Part shown: piece by piece, positions 1 to 11,066 of the stretch
How positions within the stretch are numbered: the stretch's first letter is position 1
How the letters are laid out: the number at the start of each line of letters is the position of its first letter
NCBI GenBank assembly: GCA_020536535.1
Contig: JAHLWZ010000206.1
Coordinates: 26,103 to 80,267, forward strand
Reading direction: 5' to 3'
Length of the DNA: 54,165 bases
From: Pelomyxa schiedti
Lineage: Eukaryota; Evosea; Pelobiontida; Pelomyxidae
Made by a program: the position numbers and the translations under genes
The notes under the pieces: model-generated
Told to the model about the DNA's origin: nothing
The model's database searches: none
Seen by the model: the letters and a program-made list of their open reading frames with translations, nothing else

Positions 1-965
1 AATATTTCGTAGTTAAGAATTAGGTATCCTCGACGAAAAGGTTTGAATAAGTCAGTGCCTGGCAGCTCAAAAAATTTACCAAGCTGTTGCCAATTATTTT
101 TTCATATAAAATATTTTGCACGTAGTTATGCACACCACTATAATTCTTCCATCATTTGTTATAACTTCAATGAGCTCTGCCAAAAATTGGTAGCAATTAG
201 TTCCAGTGACAACGGTGCAAAACAACATAAAGGAGTTAAGCAAGTGGCACAATCAGTTGCTGGGTGAATTGTTTCTACGCACGATTGACCATGCCCTCCA
301 ATATGCCGGTCATCTTTTAACAGCACAAAAGAATTCGTAATGATGCAATTTGATTGTAGATCGTGTCGTAACGGAAGTTTTGTAGCCATTGTAACAATGA
401 GTGCGCGTGCGTGGGCAGTTCTATTTGGGGTTGTCACATTTTCATTTTGCACTTGTGGGTCTCAAATGACTCTCGAGGTTGTGCTAAATTTGTGTTGTTT
501 TCCTGCCTTTCTTTATCCCTCTGTTTATTTCCAACATTAAGTGGAACTCTAATTCAGTGCCCTTAGGAATTGCAGACTGCTTTGCAATCAGAAATTTCAC
601 TTACCAAAAATTTGAGCAGCATTGCAAAGGCAGTAAGTTCTAACACCAAAAAAAAACCCCCAAATAGCCAACATAACAACAAACCAATAATAAGAAAAAA
701 GCAAGTTGAAACTGCAAGAATAGCCAGGGAACATGCTCTTCAGGCCTCTACTAATGCAGAGTCTGTTTTGAATGCTGCTCATGAAATATTACAAACAGCA
801 CAAAAGCAAGCTGCCGAGATAATAAAATCCGCTCACGAAAACGCTACAAAAATCGTTTCGAAGGCTGTTTTGCAAGAACCTCAAATGTGCAATATAGTTT
901 TGGAAGTTAAAGAGTGCACACAGTGTGTGCAATCATTCCCCCTATCACACCCTGTTCACACATGA
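1..965 (+). CDS. Partial gene, 3' part of a helix-rich protein (unrecognised)
   Basis: I do not recognise this protein. The most credible exon runs from about 575, just after a TTGCAG acceptor, to the stop at 965. It has a Lys/Ser/Asn-rich start and then a strongly helical Ala/Glu/Lys stretch (ETARIAREHALQAS to HENATKIV) that looks like a coiled coil or helical bundle. Upstream, about 43-261 is open and contains a helix-like stretch ending KQVAQSVAG. It could splice through an intron at about 263-321 to a short exon. The alternating small and hydrophobic residues loosely recall talin/HIP1 rod helices, but no defining motif is present. The gene begins left of the window and converges on the RhoGEF gene ending at 1237. 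Confidence 0.35.
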
Positions 966-1236
966 AAGGATTCAACTGCAGTACGCTGTCATTGGGATAT
1001 TTGGGGGACTTTGCTTGTCATGGGCATACTACTCGTGCCTCAATATAATTGGCATGCACAACAAACCTTAAAATCAAAGCACCATGGAATGTGGAGAAAA
1101 AAAAAGGGACTAAGAGCCACAAAATCCGGCAAAAGGTACATAAAAAAAATCCATGGAAAACAAAACAAGCTTTATTTCCAACACTTTTTTTCTACTTGCA
1201 AGTCATTACATAATATTTTTATAGTATCACAGACAG

Positions 1237-4200
1237 TCAATGTCCGGAGAGTTTGGAGGAAGTCGATTTACTTCTGCTTCTAGACGTGGCACTTGGTTCT
1301 GATACAGCAAGCCGTGCTAAGTCTCCTGACAGTGATTTAAGTGAGGTTACAATGTGTGACAGTTTATCAAAGTCGGGGTGCTTCTTGGTAGTAGACTGAA
1401 GCATCTCCTAAGTTCACATAAGAAAGCCAGAAGGAAACATGGAATTAAAAATTCAGCACCTGGGTGAGGAGATAATAGTCTGAAACACGCTTCATTGGCC
1501 TCTCTAGCAGCACCTTTAGGTCTCCCCGTTCTCTTGATTCCAGGTCCTTGTGAAATTGTTAAGGATTAAAGTGTGTAAGAGGAAAGGAGATAACCCGTAG
1601 CCAGAAATTGAAAATTTCATTGGTCTGTGCTGCAACAAGTGCTTTAAGTTGGGAGGGTTTGTGTGATACATATTGCGTGTACAGGGGTTGGAAGAACGGC
1701 TTTTCGTACTAGGTAAATTCTTAATTTTCATTCTGCATAGTCAAAGGGATTTACCTTTTCAAACAAGTCTGTTAGAGTCTTGTTTGATTGCCATTCTTCT
1801 TGTCTTTGTTTTACATCTTCATGGAATCTGTTTTCATTGAATACTCAATAAAGGGGAACCGTGAAAAGTACTCTTTATGTATACGAACAAGTGCCTCAAA
1901 GTTGCTTAGAACTTGTTCAGCAATAGCTGGTTTGATCATTGCCCCCCCGGAATCAGCGGCTTTTTTAATGGGAAGTAGATATGTCTACAAGAACTTGATT
2001 TAACAAGAAATGACCAAATAAGGACCTCATAAGTCAAAGTTAGGTAGCTAACATAGTCAGCCTCTGTAGCCAGAAGCTGTGAGACCATGTTCTCCCTTTT
2101 CTCCTCATATTCAGCATCTCTATGCTCCTCAAAGACTTTACTTCCTTCAGATTCTGCAGTATCCCTCTTTTTTACGTAACAGAAAGGAAAAAAAACTGTC
2201 AGGAAATGAATGCAAATAGTAGCAACCTTTGTAAACAGATCTTGGAGCATTGATTCCTGTTGGGCGGAAATTGCATTACTTATGGCTGCCCTCCATTCTT
2301 CAGCCTCTGTTGTACTTACAGCTTTGCAGTTCTTAGTACCTTCCAATGCAACTATAGCAAATCTGACTCCATCACAAGGTTGAGCGGAAGCCGTTTTTAA
2401 ATTTACAGTGCTTTTATACCTGTGTTGAGTTAAGTTTTACAGTTTGTTTTCCTCTAGATCGGGAGCATACTTAAAGGTTCCTTTTTTTGACTCGGGGAGA
2501 GTGACAATGATGAGATCAGAAAATAACCACAGACGACTCATTGTTTTGTTGATTTCTAAATCTCCAGCTTTGATAAATTTTCTTTTCTTTACTCCTGAAA
2601 GGTCAGAACCATCATAGCCCTTAATTTTCGCTTGTATGACATCCAGTTCTCTATAGAGAAGAGTGGTTAAACTTAAATTAACAATGAGGAAAGTTACGCC
2701 TGATTGTCGGATATTTGCTTTTGTAAATTGACATAATCTGCAAGTTCTTTAATGACATGCAGTGCCTCTGTTAGACCATGGAAATCTGGGTGAACTGAGG
2801 GAGTGGAGCGCAGCATATCGGAAAGAAGAAGAACATCTACTTTTGTGAGTGGAGGGGGATATGATGCAAGGTACTCACAGCGAGGAATGCGTTGCACAGG
2901 AGCAATGAGTAAACCTTCCAGATTTAACCCATTTAAGGCCTTAGAGTAGTCCAGACCCTGATACCATTAAGTGAGGCTGTTACTGTATAACACATACCTT
3001 CAGATAGGCACTAAAAGCAGGGTGCTTTTCGCGGGCAATTCGTAGTGTACTCATTGAAACACCATAATTATTTACATAATACTTATAGAATCTGATCCAC
3101 CCTGTCTGCAAAAAAAAAAAACTTTAAAACTTTCATGAAAAGGCGGAACTTCATACAGCAAGGAAAATTTCACTAAGACCGCTGTTATCTCCCCAACATT
3201 CCACAACTTTACTGATAGATTGTTTCAATCTTTACAACCAGTGAGATCCAAAAAAGCTCTGGGATGGTAGACAAGAAACACACCTTTCATGGCAATCCCG
3301 GATCACTGCGAAACTCTGTTAGTATAATTATGATACTGTAACACAATACCTTCAATGTTTGAAAACATTTCATACACTTCGTTCTTAGACACTCCTAAAC
3401 CATCTTTTTTAAGAGGATAGAAGAATTTCTATGTGAAGCTTACAGAAAGTATGACAATGCAGAGAACCTTACCTCTACAATAATGTTTAACACATCCACA
3501 TAGGTCTTTTCAGTCACCAGGATTTCATTTGCTACTTGTTGCCTTTTTTTCAGTTTTTGAGGTAGCTGTTCTAGTTGCTCTGAATCCAAAGCGTGAACCC
3601 AGTCTCCAGTGGCCGTTGGTGCAAGTGAGTTGGGAGATAATGGAGACCCATACATGGATGACAGGGGGGAAGAGGTAGTAATTGACGTGGCGACTGAGGA
3701 CAAAGCCGGGTCTGTTGGAGGAGGGATAAAAGGTGGAGGTAAATCATTAGGCGGTGCAGTGGGGGGGCCAACATCCACTGGTGGAGGGGGAGGGAGGTCG
3801 AAACCTGGTGGTGTGGTGGGAGGAGTCAGATCCATTGGAGGGGGTGGTGGGAGATTTGCTCCTGGTGGTGGTGTAGTGGGAGCTCCTGGCTCTGTTGGGG
3901 GTATGGTTGGTGATGATGCAAGCTGTGAGGAAGGGAATGATGTGGATTTGTTGGATTGAGATAGAACAGTCATGGATTGTGAGTGGGGAATTATCAGTGG
4001 GGGAGGTGCAATGAATGAGGCAGACATTGACAGGAAGTTTGAATTTGATTGCACTATTGGTTTTTGAGTTTAGTCTTAAAAAAAAAAAATAGGGTTTGAA
4101 AAGTAAAGAAGAAAAAAAAGGAAATAGAGGCAAGAAGCTCAAGAAAGAGATGTATCTTACTTAGCATCATTGACTTGGGTCTTTCAGTGCGCGGCCGTAG

Positions 4201-5091
4201 CAAATGCTCTGGCAAAGAAGGAGGCGGCGACGCGGTCGACCTCGTCCCTATCATCGGGAACCTCCTCCCCATCGTGAGCCGCGGGTTGCTCGGCGGCGGC
4301 GAGTCCGCCGTCGCCGCCTGCGTTATCACCGGCTCGCTTCCCCTCAGCCCGCTGCTTGGCAGGGTGCCGGGCGGCTTCACCGGGCTCACGCCCCTGTTGC
4401 GGTCGGGAGGCAGCGACGGCGACCTCCACTTGACCGCCTCGTGCTCTACCCTCACGGCGCCTCTTCTCCCCATGCCCGGCTGCTGATTCGCGGCCACGGC
4501 GGGAGCCGCAGCCGATGGCATCATCATCGTGGTGGTCCTCGGGCCTGTCCCAGGGGGCAGCGGGGGCGACGGCGACGGCAGGGGAGCCGCCACGGGCTCC
4601 TCCCCCTCCTCCTCCTCCTCCTCGGGCGGCGGCGGAGGAGGCGGCGGCGGCTCCTCCTCTTCCTCGTCCGGGGGCGGCGGCGGCGAGGACGGCGGGGGAG
4701 GCGGCAGGGGCATATGGGCCACCGTCTCGGTCGACGGCGGCGCGCCCATGGGGTCGCCCCCCACGCGGCGGACGGCCAGGCGCGAGGCCAGGCCGTCCAC
4801 GGCGGTCATGGACCTGGTGCGGCAGTGGTGGAAGGAGTCCGCCGCTGCTGGTGGTGGTGGCGGCGCTGCCCACGAAGGCTGCGGTGGCGGCGGCGGCGCC
4901 GCTGGGCCGCCGGCGCTCGGGGTCGATGCCGACGTGGGCGTCTGCGAGCGCGACGGGTGGTGGTGGTGCGACGACGAGGACGAAGCCGAGTGGTGATGAC
5001 GGGAGGACGACGACGACGTGGAGGCTGTGTTTGATGTTGTTGTTGTTGTTGTGGGGGGTGGTGGGGGAACGAACCCGGGAGATGATGTCAT
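1237..5091 (-). CDS. Rho guanine nucleotide exchange factor with DH-PH-DH order
   Basis: Multi-exon gene whose product should load GTP onto Rho/Rac GTPases and so act on actin. The start is ATG at 5091 (MTSSPGFVPPPPP). The first exon is very GC-rich and encodes Ser/His-, Pro- and Glu-rich low complexity. A second Pro-rich exon (3440-4054) leads into DH domain 1 (NEILVTEKTYVDVL). It continues through the QRIPR signature of the third conserved DH block near 2890. A PH domain follows (about 2300-2650, KGYDGSDLSGVKKRKF to the invariant Trp in EEWRAAISNAI). A second DH then opens at about 2110 (SQLLATEADYVSYLTLTYE) and reaches its own third block at about 1490 (LLERPMKRVSDYYLL). The protein stops at 1237 after an Arg/Ser-rich tail, with no PH after the second DH. 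Exon edges between 3000 and 3440 are uncertain. The Pro-rich region could bind SH3 or profilin (inference). Confidence 0.85.
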
Positions 5092-5401
5092 TTGGTGTTA
5101 CCTTTCTTTTTTATAGGTTTTTTTTCACGGGGTCGATTGGGTGTGGGTTTGTGGGCGTGTGTCGCCCGTGTGCTTGGCTCCTTTCTTGTTTTTTTCTTTT
5201 TTCTTTGTTTTTTGTGTTTTGATTTTCGTGGTAGTTATACGATTTTGTGAACAAACTTTGTGTTGAACTTGTGAAAAAAAGATCTGACTAGATCTAAATT
5301 GAATGCAGATCTGGTTCTCGAAAATGATCCTTTCCTTTTTGTCAGTGACCCTGAGTAAAGTTCGCTTGTGATTCGTTTTGATACAGGTCACTAGAAAATG
5401 T
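5092..5401 (-). promoter_or_regulatory. Intergenic: RhoGEF 5' flank and 3' flank of the vWA gene
   Basis: About 310 bp between the stop of the upstream same-strand gene (5402) and the RhoGEF start codon (5091). It holds long T- and A-rich tracts (on the + strand, T runs at about 5104-5125 and 5185-5220) and no credible exon. It presumably contains the RhoGEF promoter and the poly(A) region of the vWA gene. I see no recognisable core promoter element. Confidence 0.4.
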
Positions 5402-8400
5402 TTAGGTTTTGCGTTTGTGTCTTTGGTATAAAGGACCTTGTATGTGATGCCCTTTGTAGCCAGTGGGACTGCAATTGTTGTTGCATGAACTGGAATCCAC
5501 CAGAGTTGAATGCAATTTCGGAACTCACCGCGGAACTGTTGGAATAGTGTGGGAGAAGAAAAAAAAAAAAGGAAGCAACATACAGGGATTTGGATATATC
5601 TGACAGTAATCCCAGAATGAAGGGATTGTTGGCTGTGGCAGATGTTTTTACTGATTGCTGAGCATCCAGCAGTACCTATGAGAGAAGTGTAATTATAATG
5701 TTACATGGATAACTGGGAGGAATACTTTTCTGGCTTCGTCAAATCGGTGATTAGAAGCTGCCGTGGCAGCGGCACCAATTGCTGTAGCAACAGTAACGCG
5801 GTTTCGTTGCAAGTCTACATCAAGATTTGGGCCTGTATGCATAAGACTGGCATCCAGTGTTCGGCTGGAGATAACTGTGAAATTTCACAAAAACTCTTAG
5901 ACACAACCTCACAGTCATGTTGCATGAAATCGCCTGGTGAGTTTGGGTTGCGGCAACGTCATATTCAACATCGACAACTAGGTAGCAGATGTTGCTTGTG
6001 GGAGATGATGCCGCCGCGGAGTTAAATGAAGGAAGTTGTACAACAAGAGGTATATCACGGTTCTCCTCACAAAAAACATCGGGTAGGGTTATACAAACTC
6101 TGTCAGGAGTTCCTGGACACAAGAGTTATCAACTTGCACATAAGTGATATCAACTACTCTGTGTAACAGGGAAGGAAGTGTTCAACTTCAATATTTGCGA
6201 ATTATTGGCAGAATTGATTGTGACCCTTAAGTTTTGGGCATAAACACTAAGCAAGCCGCCAAGGCACCTTGCAAACGCTTCTTCTACCTTTGAATCATTT
6301 TCAATGTAGTAGAACATTCCATGTCCAAGCTTATATTTACGTTACTTCCGATGTATTTTTGAGTTTTTTGAAACCTCAGCAAGAGAAGAGAGTAGGGTAG
6401 CTGAAAAAAAAAAAATCAGAAAGAGTTGTTTGGCTTGGTGTTTACCATCGTGGTCAGGCCCATATCCAAATGTATACAATGAAAATTGAACAGTTGTCTG
6501 TGAAAACAAGGTTTTAGCTACATCAGTTGTGAGGTAGTCCTGTCCTGCTCTTTCGTTAGCAGGATATAATAAGTGGCTGGGTAACCATCTGTCAGAAGCA
6601 TTACTGCTGTAACGGGGTTGGTATAAGTCCTCTTTTCTAAAACTTGTATAGCTTTACTGAGCCCAGTCCTTATAGCTGACAGAATTTTAGATGAAAGTTT
6701 TGTTTTCCAGGCCTACATGTTCCCCCAAGATCAAGCATAGAATCAATAATCACATAGAAGTAGTCTTTGGTACATTGATCCCTAGGTTTTGCATGGGTGT
6801 TCAAAAAAGAGTATCGATAAGGTACATTCGTTGCAATCGAGTAAGCCTGTAAGCCGAATCATCGAATGTTATCAGGCACAGTCTATCAGCTGCCGAGAGA
6901 TTCCTCACTAAGGATTTGAGAGTATTTTGTACACTGTGAAGTTTTGAGCCGCTCATAGATCCAGAAACGTCAATCTATTTCTGTTAAGAAAGCTAATACG
7001 AATAGGTGGAAGTTTACCACTGCGATTAAATCTGTGCCAGCTCTACTGTCTAGAGTGGCTTCAGCACGAGGTGCATTAAGGTGAACCAGGGTAAGAAGTT
7101 GAGCTGCATTGGAGTCAATCGAAGCAAATTCAGGAATCGCTCTCAGTTCCATGGCACTTGTTCCCACTGCTTAAAGTTCAACCTTGAAGACAAGAGTCTA
7201 AAATACCATTATCCTGATGTGGAGGTAAAATAGAATCATCATCAGCATCAGAAATAAGCAAGTCTCTCCTACGTAGAGAGACGGGATATCCCCAATAATC
7301 TCTGATAAGAACTGTTCTTTGAGTGATGAAAGAGACTGCTGCGTAAGTATCTCGTGGGCGCCTCTCCCACATCTGAACATGTTAGATTTGAAGAACAAGA
7401 TTGAATTTAAACCCTGGATGCATCTTCGTAGCGTATATGGCCATCTGGAAACTTGACTGCATACTTGTAAATAAATAGGGAACCTGGCACAATTCGTTTT
7501 GTAAGGCGCCAAATATGCCCTGATGTCCAAAGCATGCGGTTTTTTATTTCAAGATTCCAATTACCAAGAGGAATTGTATTTCCAATCTGGGTACCCAGTG
7601 AGTCCATTGCAACAAACGAGAATCCATACAATATAGACTTCTTCCCCTGGCTTGGTAAAATATTCAAGAGAAAACTCTACTCTCCAAGTCACGCATCTCA
7701 TCAGAGTTTGGCATGTTTGTGCCAGGAGCGTTAGTAGGTCTGCATTGTTGATCGAAAGGTAATTTGCAATTAAAGCCCAAACTCTCTGATCCATTGGATA
7801 TCGGGGCAAATGAAAACGGTGTCCTATGGGTCTGTAGAAAGATGTTGAGATAAATTATTGGCATTAGGGCTAGTGTACTTTGGATTCCATTTGTTCCACC
7901 GTATATCGTACCAGTACTTGATTTGACCACTATCATTCTCTCTGGACCAATAGTTCAGATGTTCTATTTCACTTAGCGTTGGTTTGATCTCTTCAGCTAG
8001 GTGTACTTGGGTATGATTGCTACTTGCATTAACACTTTTCAGTACTGCGACCCGCCAATCCTGTTCTGAGGATTCGGTGGCAGAGTTGTTGCAGAGAGTG
8101 CGTAACATTTCAATAAGGAAAGATAGATTAGAGACATTGTCCAGCATTAACCCGCCAGCCAATCTGGCTGCTTCGCTCCAAAATAAAGGTGCTGTCTGGG
8201 CAGCTAGAATGGGCTCATTGCCTACTGCGGAAGATTCTGCATCGTGATTTGAAACATAAACGGTATACAGAGTTATTCCCATGGAATGCAATAGTTCAGC
8301 TTCATCTTTCCAAAATATATCTTGGTCCGTAAAAGAAGGTGGATGTGGTTCACTGTCTCCAATAAGCACAAGAACTCGCCTGGCAGATGCTCTCCAGCTC

Positions 8401-9280
8401 ATTGAACGCGCCTCCCTTAGTGCCAGTTCGTAGCACTCAGGGAAATCACCACCCCACGTTCCAGAAACAGTACGTATGAAAGTACACGCAGCCTTCGCGT
8501 CACTGGTTAGATCAAAACGTCGGAGTGTATAAGAGGCTACGCAATAGAAGTTAGTTTAGCAATTTTGCAGTCTCCATACTGTAAGAGTCACTGTAGTCCC
8601 CATGGGCAATAACCCCAAATCTTACATCAGGGAGTGCCTGTATCAAGCCTTCCACAGTCTCAAGCAAACTTCGCCTTACTTCATCAAGTTTGTTATACAT
8701 GCTTCCTGTAGTATCCTATATACACCAGTTAGAACTTTTTTTTTCCTCATCCAATAGGGAGGAAAAAATTAGAAAAGAAACACACAAAAGAGAAAACCAC
8801 ATCCACTCCACAATGAGACCCCAAAGTAGCAGAACTCCCCCGTTTCGGGGTTTCGCCGAAGACGCTTTTGTTGGAAGAAGGAGGAGAACCAGGGCCCGCC
8901 GTCGTCCACCCTTCATACTGCGCCTCCTCGCCCACCTCGGCCAGGATTATGGGAACGACGGCGCCCTCGGCCCCCAGTCCCATAATCGGGTCGCTGTTGC
9001 TCAGCAATTGGCCGCTCACATACAACTTTTGCTGGTGGACCTCAACTCCGCACGCCGCCGAGATCAGAGCCTTGAGCTCCAAGATCGTGTGGCCGGGCTC
9101 AATTGGCGCCGGCACGTCGAAATCTGGGTCGCTGGCACCTTGGCGGTGCACCCGGGCCGTGAGTGTCCTCTGCTGGCCCAATTGGGCCCCAGTTGCCTGC
9201 GGAGGCGTCTGCATCTGTATCTGTGTCGGTTCGGGCGCAGTCGAAACAGAAGGAGCCGGCGGCTGTTGGTTGTCTGCCAT
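5402..9280 (-). CDS. Ubiquitin-like / vWA / CBM20 / vWA multidomain protein
   Basis: Start ATG at 9280 (MADNQQPP). Exon 1 (9280-8786) encodes a ubiquitin-like fold (ILELKALISAACGVEV, QQKLYVSGQLLSN). It then ends in the first vWA strand VDVVFSF, which splices (intron 8716-8785) to DTTGSM, a MIDAS motif. Exons at 8715-8580 and 8536-7879 complete vWA1, including GGDFPECYELAL. After intron 7832-7878 comes an F-box-like segment. Next is a CBM20 starch-binding module split by intron 7587-7629: GEEVYI joins IGNTIPLGNW, followed by a PGSLFIYKYAVKFPDG-type core. A 40-nt intron (7167-7206) keeps the frame into ELRAIPEF and vWA2, with MIDAS DVSGSM at about 6970 and TFGYGPDHDG near 6470. The C-terminal part has RNRVTVATAIGAAA near 5790 and stops at 5402. 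Family knowledge: CBM20 binds alpha-glucan and vWA/MIDAS binds a protein through a metal. A glycogen-linked ubiquitin-pathway or scaffold role is inference. Confidence 0.8.
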
Positions 9281-9391
9281 TTGCAACTTGTTTTTTTTTG
9301 TGTTTATTGACCCGAAGAAAAATTTGGCGGTTGAGGGGGCATTTTGAGAAAAAAGGGGAAACAAAGGTCAAAAGAAAGAAAGTGATTGTAT

Positions 9392-10781
9392 TCAGAAAGT
9401 GCCAACAAAGTGGTGTGGTTTGATTGAGAACAGGTCCACTGTGTTCCTGTATGCTAGCCTGAACACTGGGACACCTGTTCCAGTCCCTGGGCACACCACA
9501 TGCCAACAATCATTCTCCAGCCACACACCCAGTAGGTGCCGGTATATCATTTTGGCAAAGAGGAAGAAGGGTACAAGCTGACCTGCGTGGGTGTGGCCAG
9601 ATACTACAATGTCAACCCTCTTTGTGGCCGCTATGGATGGGAATCCCTTGGGCCGGTGGCATAGCAGAATGGAGCACATATGGTCTGGAAGAGCAGCGGT
9701 TCTTTGAAGAATGGACTTGAGGGACTGTATCACAACCCTAGCAGGAACATCGGAATGAATGGAGACAGTTGAGAAGCTTACTCGGTGTTTTTCCTATCGT
9801 CTACGCCTATTAATTGTAGGTGCTCTCCATTCACAGTTATGATGGTTTGGGTATCCAGCAAAAGGTGTATGTTTGGTGCCCCGGCACGAATAATATCAAG
9901 TGCTTTCTGCTTTCCAAGGAGGCTAGTTCACCTGTGAGAAATATGCACACAACCGAGCGAAATTTCACATACAATTCATGATTTCCAAGAGACATATAAA
10001 CTGGCACAGTGAGGTCGGCAAATGGCCGGACCATATCGGCGGTGCAACCAATATCAACCAGATCACCTGGAATCAGAACCAGGTCTGGAGCACCTCGTTT
10101 TATCTCTCTCACAACCTAATCAGCGCCAAAAACAATGTGAAAACAGAGCTCTCAACCTGCTAGGAATCTATGTAACACTGCTCTTTTTTTGTTTTTTTTT
10201 TTAAAAAAAAGAGAGATTTAAATTAATTAATTGTATCCCTCAGCCAGTGATTTGTTATTGTTTGTTATCACATATGAGACACGAAAGATACATACAGTTT
10301 CGGCCCACCATCTTGTTCTGACACCCAAATGTAAATCAGCAACAACCGCGATTTTGACCAAGTTGCCGCGCGGCGAACTTGGGTCGCAGTGCATGCAATT
10401 GAGCTGCCCGTGGTCTTTTCTCCACACAGTGAAGCCGGACGAGAACCCATAAGCGCAGACGGTCAGCCAGAACCTCAGGATCCACTTGAACTCCCACCGC
10501 AGGCCAGTCACGTCGACGAGCAAGAATATCCACGCCAGCGTGTGCGTGCAGCCGAAGAACAGCGTCAGGACCCACACGCACGGCCTGATGAGCACCCTGA
10601 GCTTCCGGTAGACGAAAAACGCGGCCATGCAGCACACCAGGGAGAACGCGCCGGCCCACGCCGCCGCGCACCGCGAGTCCGAGACGGTCGCGCGCCACAC
10701 TTTGTACACGGGATACGCGGTGATAAGAACGAGCTCAAGAAGTGCCACAAACCCCACGAAAAGACGCCGACGAAGCGCCAT
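9392..10781 (-). CDS. Membrane-anchored calcineurin-like metallophosphoesterase
   Basis: Four exons: 10781-10296, 10115-9973, 9922-9782 and 9737-9392. The N-terminus (MALRRRLFVGF) carries four likely membrane spans over roughly the first 130 residues. The metallophosphoesterase core follows with its metal-binding blocks in order: AVVADLHLG, then GDLVDIG, GNHEF, LCHRP and SGHTHAGQL, ending GTGTGVPVFRLAYRN as in bacterial YkuE-type and eukaryotic TMEM-type enzymes. All expected Asp/His/Asn ligands are present, so the enzyme should be active as a phosphatase or phosphodiesterase on the membrane. The substrate is unknown. An in-frame ATG at 10850 would add a short N-terminal extension. I prefer 10781 because the membrane helix starts right after it. 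It lies only about 110 bp upstream of the Ubl-vWA gene on the same strand. Confidence 0.85.
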
Positions 10782-11066
10782 AGGCAACAACCCGCTTGAG
10801 GAGGAATAAATAATAGATAGATGGCAGAGAAAATCATCCGAAGGGTTCACGGAAAAGGGAGACAGTGGCGAGGGGGCGTTAGTCTAAGATGTCCAGCTTT
10901 CAATCCTGCCATGTTCTCAAGAGCAGGGGATCCCAATCACAAAACTCTGTGAGGTTCCTAAGCTTGTCGACGTTCTGAGGCCGGAAACCAACATCTCGAA
11001 AGGGAGCTTCTGGGTGCAATTCTCACTGTGCACAGTGAGCACACAAAACACAAAAAAATTCTCGAC
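10782..11066. promoter_or_regulatory. Divergent promoter region
   Basis: About 285 bp separate the start codons of the metallophosphoesterase (-) and the HIT-like gene (+). No exon is seen. If the metallophosphoesterase starts at the alternative upstream ATG (10850), the region shrinks to about 215 bp. Both 5' untranslated regions and both promoters must fit here. Confidence 0.45.

Noticed and set aside
4184-5222. Long overlapping frames on both strands (up to about 276 codons)
   Set aside because: They are shadows of the GC-rich first exon of the RhoGEF. They consist of Arg, Gly or Ala runs and connect to no domain.
7152-7178. Stop at 7178 and new ATG at 7152, suggesting two separate vWA genes
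   Set aside because: A 26-bp gap is implausible, and a standard 40-nt intron (7167-7206) removes the stop and keeps the frame.
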